A stretch of 64,000 nucleotides of DNA from Isoetes taiwanensis (lineage: Eukaryota > Streptophyta > Lycopodiopsida > Isoetales > Isoetaceae), in the NCBI GenBank assembly GCA_021234155.1, contig JAJEKV010000105.1:1273884-1337883 (forward strand), read 5' to 3'. The stretch's first letter is position 1. The number at the start of each line of letters is the position of its first letter. Of the stretch, positions 58,466 to 64,000 are shown one piece after another. The translations under genes were made by a program, and so were the position numbers. The notes under the pieces are model-generated. The model was given only the letters and a program-made list of their open reading frames with translations, searched no databases and was not told the DNA's origin.

Positions 58466-58620
58466 TTCGTATTCTTTTTTCCCTCTCTTTTATTTCTCAT
58501 TTTCCGCTTTTTCGTTTTTTCCTTTAACTTCTTTCCTCTATTTTTTTCCCCTTTTTTTTCTCTTTTCTTTTTTCCCTTTTCCTTTATTTCTTTTCTTTTT
58601 TGCGGTTTCCCTCTTTTTTA
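58466..58620. repeat. Pyrimidine tract, unit B
   Basis: T/C-only stretch matching 26,585-26,745 with length changes. Confidence 0.9.
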
Positions 58621-58734
58621 GCAGGGTTGCCTAACCCGAGGTGACCCATTTGCTGCGATTCTAGCTATGCCATACTTGATTATACGAAATGAAATAAAAA
58701 CATAGGTCCATTATGTTCTTGGATATACCATTAA

Positions 58735-58757
58735 GATAGATAGATAGATAGATAGTA
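58735..58757. repeat. (GATA)n microsatellite, unit B
   Basis: Same locus as 26,857-26,880, with about the same number of units. Confidence 0.9.
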
Positions 58758-58996
58758 TTTTAAGGCCAATATGGTTGCACCTTAAACTCAAAAACTTGTA
58801 TAGTTTACTTCATAGAGCTTTGTCATAAGTATTTCTAAGTGTAAAACAATAGAAATCTAATAACAACATTGTTCAGTATCCTTTAAGAAGCAACTTATCC
58901 TTGCTCGCATCTTGAAAACCTCAAAAAAGCAAGAGTAGGAGGGATAGACCCGGTTACCTGCAGCAAAAACAAATGCATAATTACCCTTCTAGGGTA

Positions 58997-59258
58997 ATAA
59001 CCCTTTGTGTTGTATAAATATACACCTTAGTCTGTGAACACCTTAGGCTAGTTCTAAATAATAGGGGAAACTCTTACCTACATTAAAAATATTGTCATTG
59101 CATTAAGGCCACTATAATAGCTTAGACTATAATTGATCTTGTTTGAGATATTAGAAATATCAATATTGCAGCTAGCCTACTATAATTGCTTAGACTATAA
59201 TTTACCTTGTTTGAATGTGAGTTTCTATACGAATATTTAGGTAGATATTTAGGTTGCT
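58997..59258. repeat. Junction segment, copy 2 (end of unit B)
   Basis: Repeats 29,303-29,540. After 'tatacgaatattta' it carries an extra 'ggtagatatttaggt' and then enters a short satellite remnant. Confidence 0.9.
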
Positions 59259-59290
59259 ACATATTCTAAACGAGATGCACCTTGGACTAC
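59255..59290. repeat. Satellite remnant at the right duplication border
   Basis: 'gctacatattctaaacgaga' followed by 'tgcaccttggactac' is the edge of a satellite monomer with two or three changes. It then switches to unrelated 'ccacaaccacccccac'. This is the only piece of the satellite in the right-hand 5 kb. Confidence 0.85.
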
Positions 59291-59299
59291 CCACAACCA

Positions 59300-60150
59300 C
59301 CCCCACATCGGGTCCACATGTTGTTTTTTTAGTGTGGTTTTTACTAAAAACAACATCAAAACTACGGTTGTTTTTTTTGTCCCATTTTGCTAGAAATGAC
59401 GTGTAGTTTTTAGCCAAATTTTTTATACATGTAGTTTTTTTGTTAAAAGTCTACACGAGTTTTGTCAAAATTATCTACACGTGAGGAATTACATGTGTGT
59501 CTACACGTTGTTTTTAGGAAGTAGATGTGGTTTTGAAAGTGTTGCTTTTTTCTAAAATAGACATGTGGTTCTTAATAAAACCTAAAAGGTCCACATGTAG
59601 TTTTCAACTATTGTTTTGTATGAAAAAAACACTAAAAAACTACGTATAGAATTTTGTCCGATTTTGCTAGAAACTACACGTAGTTTCTTTGTTTTTTCTT
59701 TTAACTATGTTGTTTCTAAATGTTGTTTTCTTAAAAAAGTGATATGTGTTTTCTAGGAAGAATGTGGTTTTTTGTAAACTCTGTTGTTTCTAAGTGTTGT
59801 TTTCTTAATAAAATAATATGTGTTTTTGAAGAAGAATGTGGTTTTTTTTTAACTCTGTTGTTTCTAAGTGTTGTTTTCTTAACAAAATGACAGGTGCTTT
59901 TTAAAAGAATGTGGTTTTTTTTTAATTATGTTGTTTCTAAGTGTTTTTTTTTTTTTTTTATTGATATGTGTTTTTTAGGAAAAAGTGTGGTTTTAAAGAA
60001 ATAACTATTGTTTTCGAAAGGTTATTTTTCTCACAAAAGAAGAATGTTGATACATAGATTTATATAAAATGAACATGCATAGATATATAGATTTATATAA
60101 AAAGAAGAATGTTGATACATAGATTTTTTTTTTTGCAGCAAAATTTGCTT
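59300..60150. repeat. T/G-rich region with ~74-bp tandem repeats
   Basis: 'gttgtttctaa.tgttgtttt' recurs at 59,709, 59,783, 59,857 and 59,930, a 73-74 bp period over about four copies, each with 'gaagaatgtggtttttt'. The preceding part (59,300-59,700) has related but less regular 'tacacgtagttttt' words, and 60,040-60,130 holds a ~63 bp duplication ('gaagaatgttgatacataga'). No coding content. Confidence 0.85.
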
Positions 60151-61149
60151 GCTGCCATTGATATCTAAAACAAATTTAAGAATACAATTGATTCTTAACA
60201 AGATTTATACATTCCTGTATCCATACATTTGCCACTAATCCAATCCAATTGAACAAAACTCCAAGAACGGGAAAAGAGGTGGAATCTAGAAGATGGGGTA
60301 GAAATAAAAGGTAGATAAGACCTTAAGCTGGGTATCCGCTTCCCGTGCAGAGCCCCGCCACATGCATTTGCAACTGTGTCGAATAGAAGATTTGGCAAAG
60401 AAAAATTGCAAATCGAAACCATTGTGCAAAGAACAAAACTTCCAAGTAACCCATGTTTTTGGATTCCAAGATTATTTTAAGCCAAAGCGTTTCAAACAGA
60501 AATATTCAGATGTAGATTTTGCGTGCACTTGCCTCATATCTATGATATTGGTCCCGTGGTCACATCCTAGCTGCTAAGATCTTCAATCTCATCTCGCACA
60601 AAGCTTCAAAAAGGTGAGAAACTATAAGTTAATGAATCGGAAATATGGAGCAGATCCGAAAGCAAATTAGAGACCTGGTTTGGTTTTGGTCGATGGTCCC
60701 AAACAGAGGGCCCTTTTCCGCCCTCATGTGCAGCCCCTTCGAACTGGATATGGAGGTTTTTATGAGGAATTAAGAAGAAAGGAAATAATTTTAATGCATT
60801 TAAATTTTCCCGAAGAAGGTGAGGGAGACAGACACCGCAGCGAGCTTCCAATGCCGAACAAAAACCCTCCTCGGGAAGCCGGATCTTCCAAAGCTCGGGT
60901 CGCCTATGGCCTCTGCAACCCACGAACTACCTCCGCCTCATGCGAGGGAGCGCAGATCCGCAGCAGACTATGAAGGCCCATTCTATTAAGTTAATGGTGC
61001 GGCTTACGCTAAGTCACCGCAAAGATTAACATTAGGATGCGAGAGAGCGGGATAAGGCCGGGCTTTTTACGTTTAAGTCCCGGTCGAAGAGACCCAACAT
61101 AGTGCCTCCAATCTTGGAGGGGTCCAAATCTAGGTAACACTGAACAGAG
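60151..61149. other. Unrecognised sequence left of the LRR pseudogene
   Basis: Frames open on both strands overlap at 60,606-60,973 and neither has a known motif. The GC-richer part near 60,830-60,970 could be the 5' region of a gene in either direction. No TATA-type element or splice structure that I can defend. Confidence 0.35.
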
Positions 61150-61890
61150 TAACTTGTGATTCATCCGCCCGACAGCTTTATCTCAACAACCGTTTCTTTA
61201 GAAGGCTCCATTTCCAAAGGATTAGGAAGCGTCAACGGCTCGTTGATTTCAATGCAAATTTCAACCATTTGGGCGGCAAAGATTCCCGAGGAAATAGGCG
61301 ATCTTAAGCTCCCCGCAAAATCTAGAGTTGCAGAGGAACTGCTTTGAACGGCTCCATACCTTGCACGCTGGGACGCCCCAAAGTTTCCCAAATCGATTTA
61401 TCCGACAATCGATTGAGCGGCAAAGATTCCGTAATCATTTGGGGATTCATGGAGCCGCAGAGGCTAGCAATCTCTCGGGAACTGACATGTGCACTTTGCC
61501 GTAATCTCCGCAAACCGGGCAGCCCTGAAGGTTTTGGAAGCGCTTGAGAATAGATTGAGGGCGTAAATTCCAAGCTCGAGCATACAAAGTTAGAGAATGC
61601 ACAAGAGCTAAATCTCTACGGGAACGAAAGCTGAAGGGGCGATTCCATGGTGCGCGGGCAAGTAAGTCGAACAAAATGGAGGCACTGGTTTTGCATACGA
61701 ACAAGCTGTTTTGAGGCATTCCAAGCTCTATTGGGAGCATGTTGAAGCTTGAAACGCCGGGCGCTCTTCGGAACCAAATCAACGGATCGATTCCAGCCAT
61801 TCCATGCCCAGACTCCGTTTCTTAGTGGCATCTTCTAACCATCTTGGGAATTCTGATCGGAATGGCTATGGCGACAAGAGCATAAGTGTG
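61150..61890 (+). pseudogene. Leucine-rich-repeat (receptor-like) pseudogene
   Basis: LRR proteins of the plant receptor type repeat LxxLxLxxNxLxGxIPxxLG. Across shifting plus-strand frames one reads QLYLNNRF and SISKGLGSVNG (61,175-61,230), FNANFNHLGG then KIPEEIGDLKL (~61,245-61,312), NGSIPCTLGRPKVSQIDLSD then NRLSG (~61,345-61,421), AQELNLYGN (~61,598), and MEALVLHTNKLF, GIPSSIGSMLKLET and NQINGSIPAIPCPD (61,676-61,825). At least four frameshifts and several stops separate these. No kinase domain or signal peptide is visible. The unbroken LRR rhythm suggests recent decay or read errors. Confidence 0.78.
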
Positions 61891-62624
61891 GAGATGAAGG
61901 CGGCAAGTATCGTTATCCGAGCAATGGAGCAATGGAGCAAAGGCCGAATGGAGCCGAGCAAAGGTTCGCAATGGCGGATGGATCCGACGCCAGAGATGGA
62001 GGCATGAATTTCGCGACAAAAGCTTACGCGCCCAAAATCCTCAAAACAAACAATAATAAACAATAATAGTTCAAATTTTGGCCAATGGAATGCGAGGACG
62101 AAGATCACAATCTTGACCATTTATTTCCGGAATCATCTTAGCCGTTTCGTTTTTTTAAATATAGACGTTGTTAGCTTATGTTCATGTTAAAGGGTTTAGT
62201 TGGGTTTTTAACCATGTTTTGTATTTGCACACTATTACAAAGGGATTGTCTTAGAACAAATGTCTTGTTTCAGAGTATAGTGTTGTTTATATCACTTCCC
62301 CTATAAATATGTTGTTAAGAAACATGTTTTAGACATAGTTGTGATGTGGACCCAAAAAAATGTGATGTGCAAGCGGGAAAAAATTTCACATCAACAGGTA
62401 AGATCGGGATAGAGGGCTAAGATCTTTTGGCGCATAGAGCAATTTGGCCCCCCTCATGAATGATTTTCTAGGATAGAATGATTTTCTTCCGGATAGCTCG
62501 ATCAGCATGTATCCACCCATCAATTCAATAAACTTGCAAATCTTGACAAATATCATATCCAATTCTCGAGCTCTCTACAATGCAACCGTTGCAAGAATAG
62601 GAGGCGCTTATGTGTTAGTCATAT
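61891..62624. other. Intergenic sequence
   Basis: A short 'gagcaatggagcaaagg' repeat near 61,920-61,965 is the only structure noted. Frames on the minus strand (61,866-62,120) have no recognised motif. Confidence 0.4.
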
Positions 62625-63300
62625 AATGTGGCATGCCACATCTTCCAAAAAAATGACATGTCATTATGGTGAATATGCTTCTTCTAACAAGTTGCAAATT
62701 GCCGAGGCAAATTCTTCATTTTTCTATCCCTTCATCTTTTGCCATGTCACTCATAGTTGCCATCTCGCATGCTCATGCCATGTCATCACCTATAACTTTT
62801 GTAAAAGTCACATTTTCAAAAAGAAAGAAGTTTGGTTTCTCTCTCTTATGGCACCTCATCATTTCTAGTGCCACATCACCTTGCTTGCCACTATTACCTA
62901 CTTATTACACTAAAGAAATCTCCCTTTTCTTTTAATTGACCTAGTCATTTTCTATCTAAAGTGCAAAAATGCTTAGTCATCATGCCACATAGCACACTAT
63001 CCAAAGGAATGCCATGTCACCATGGAGAAATATGTTTTTTTTTTAAGTTCTCTAGGCAAATGCTCATCTTTTCCACCTCAAGACTCATCTTTTTTGCCAC
63101 CTCGGACTCCAAGCGGACATGGCATGCCAACTAAGTAAGGCCAAGTTTTGACTAGGCCAAAATGAAAAGATGTCCATCTTTGGTCTTTTCATTGGGTGAT
63201 GTTGGCAAATTTTGGTTGACATGGCTAGATGGTGGTGATGTGGACATGATGACTAGGACTTTATGCAAGAAATATGATCACCTTTGGAATTTTTGGTGGA
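62625..63300. repeat. Degenerate ~355-bp tandem repeat pair
   Basis: 'catgccacat' followed by 'cc.aa...aatg.catgtca', a '.atgg.gaaatatg' word and 'gaggcaaat.ctcat.tttt' occurs from ~62,632 and again from ~62,983. 'gccatgtca' words are scattered through both halves. Non-coding; possibly an old non-autonomous transposon. Confidence 0.55.
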
Positions 63301-63694
63301 GGAGTGTGGCAAGGGGTAGAATAGAGGGATCTTGAAGAACTTAAAGCGCTGACACCCTTCCCCAAATCGAACCAAAGCCAGGACTTTCATGCCGCTTCCT
63401 CACCAGAAGGGAGAGGCCAGATCCCAGGAGACGAACCTCAAAAAGGTTGTGGAGGCAGCCTTTCCTGCCAACGATCCTCCGGGAGGGCAAATGCCAATGC
63501 CCCCCTCCTGGAGCTCGGTTTCCCTATCCGACCGTTGAATCCAACGCTCAAGTAACTTGCTTCGACAAATTCAAAAATCCAAGATCCGTCCCGAGAACTT
63601 ATCAAACCGCTGGGCGCTTTAGCGGGTCGGCCGTAGAAACCCAAGTGTTTTGTCGCTCGAAAGCCCGAGCAAAGGCTCTGGAATGGAGATTTGA
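63301..63694. other. GC-richer sequence, overlapping short frames
   Basis: Plus (63,447-63,731) and minus (63,438-63,644) frames overlap; no family recognised. The base composition change from the AT-rich left side suggests a gene or transposon body beginning here and continuing beyond the window. Confidence 0.3.
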
Positions 63695-63871
63695 CTTCGC
63701 CATGTCGTCCGGAATGGAAAATTTACCTTAGGGACCAAGTCACACGGTCATTTTTGGCAACAAAAGAAATACGAACCTCTACATGACAGTATTCCACAGC
63801 CACCTCTTAGGCCAATTGACTACGAACGTGTTGGACATGAGCTACCTTGGCGCTTCTTGGAGAAAGCGTAG
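63695..63871 (+). other. Unrecognised 58-codon frame without ATG
   Basis: Between a TGA at 63,692 and a TAG at 63,869 the plus strand reads through SHGHFWQQKKYEPLHDSIPQ and PPLRPIDYERVGHELPWRFL. The amino-acid mix (W, Y, P, charged) looks like real protein, perhaps a transposon or exon fragment. No family assigned. Confidence 0.3.
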
Positions 63872-64000
63872 TCTTCCGCCCACGAAACTTGGTCTCAAGG
63901 GTAATGTCGATGTTTTGAGTCCATTGGCGGTCGGTTTATAGTTCCGGAGTAGGAGAGTTGCCCATCCATGGCCAAGGGCCTTTGGGAGAGGACCTTTGGG
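63872..64000. other. Window edge, no feature seen
   Basis: Continues the GC-richer segment; contains 'ggcctttgggagagg' with a second 'cctttggg' at the very end. Confidence 0.3.

Larger units (their letters stand above)
29541..59260. repeat. Segmental duplication, unit B
   Basis: Second copy of the ~29 kb unit, starting with a satellite array and ending ~1 kb after the intact PPR gene. It is the less damaged copy for the PPR gene but the more scrambled one in the satellite. It alone carries the plus-strand LINE at 52,093-54,893, whose empty target can be read in unit A near 23,033. Its right end (58,997-59,258) repeats 29,303-29,540, which places the duplication junction at the satellite. Confidence 0.93.

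Overview
This window looks like repeat-rich nuclear DNA of a land plant. The evidence is one intact PLS-class pentatricopeptide repeat (PPR) gene, relics of a second PPR gene with a DYW-like end, a broken leucine-rich-repeat gene, Ty1/copia and LINE retroelements, and AT-rich spacers with GT-AG type splice signals. PPR genes of this type are most numerous in ferns, lycophytes and seed plants, and I cannot name the species. Nothing in the window looks bacterial. The base-level quality is uneven: many homologous stretches differ mainly by 1-2 base indels and by scrambled CG / CAG / CTG words, as in noisy long-read assemblies of methylated DNA.

The dominant structure is a head-to-tail duplication of about 29 kb. 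Unit A runs from before position 1 to about 29,540; unit B runs from about 29,541 to 59,260. Each unit has the same order: a satellite array with a ~430 bp monomer (A 1-7,525, B 29,541-36,585), an (ACATGC)n minisatellite, a minus-strand PPR-DYW pseudogene, a small LINE 3' end, a SINE-like segment, an unidentified multi-exon gene relic bracketed by short inverted repeats, a ~1.6 kb block between 20 bp direct repeats, a minus-strand LINE carrying a nested ~860 bp insertion, ~2-3 kb of AT-rich spacer, and the PPR gene. The units differ structurally. A alone has 2,026-4,905 inside its satellite and a copia fragment at 27,122-29,302. B alone has a second LINE at 52,093-54,893. The PPR gene is open in B (56,167-58,227) but carries many small indels in A (24,296-26,351).

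The duplication border coincides with the satellite. The last ~240 bp of unit A (29,303-29,540) recur at the end of unit B (58,997-59,258). In A they run into the full satellite array, in B into a ~35 bp satellite remnant followed by unique sequence. This fits unequal exchange between satellite-related sequences, although an assembly that laid two haplotypes end to end would look similar.

From 59,290 on the sequence is single-copy in this window: T/G-rich tandem repeats (59,300-60,150), a frameshifted LRR pseudogene (61,150-61,890), a ~355 bp degenerate repeat pair (62,625-63,300) and unrecognised GC-richer sequence to the end. The only gene I would call functional is the PPR gene in unit B, and even that has lost its E2/DYW end. 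Decayed remains of those domains can still be read after its stop codon.
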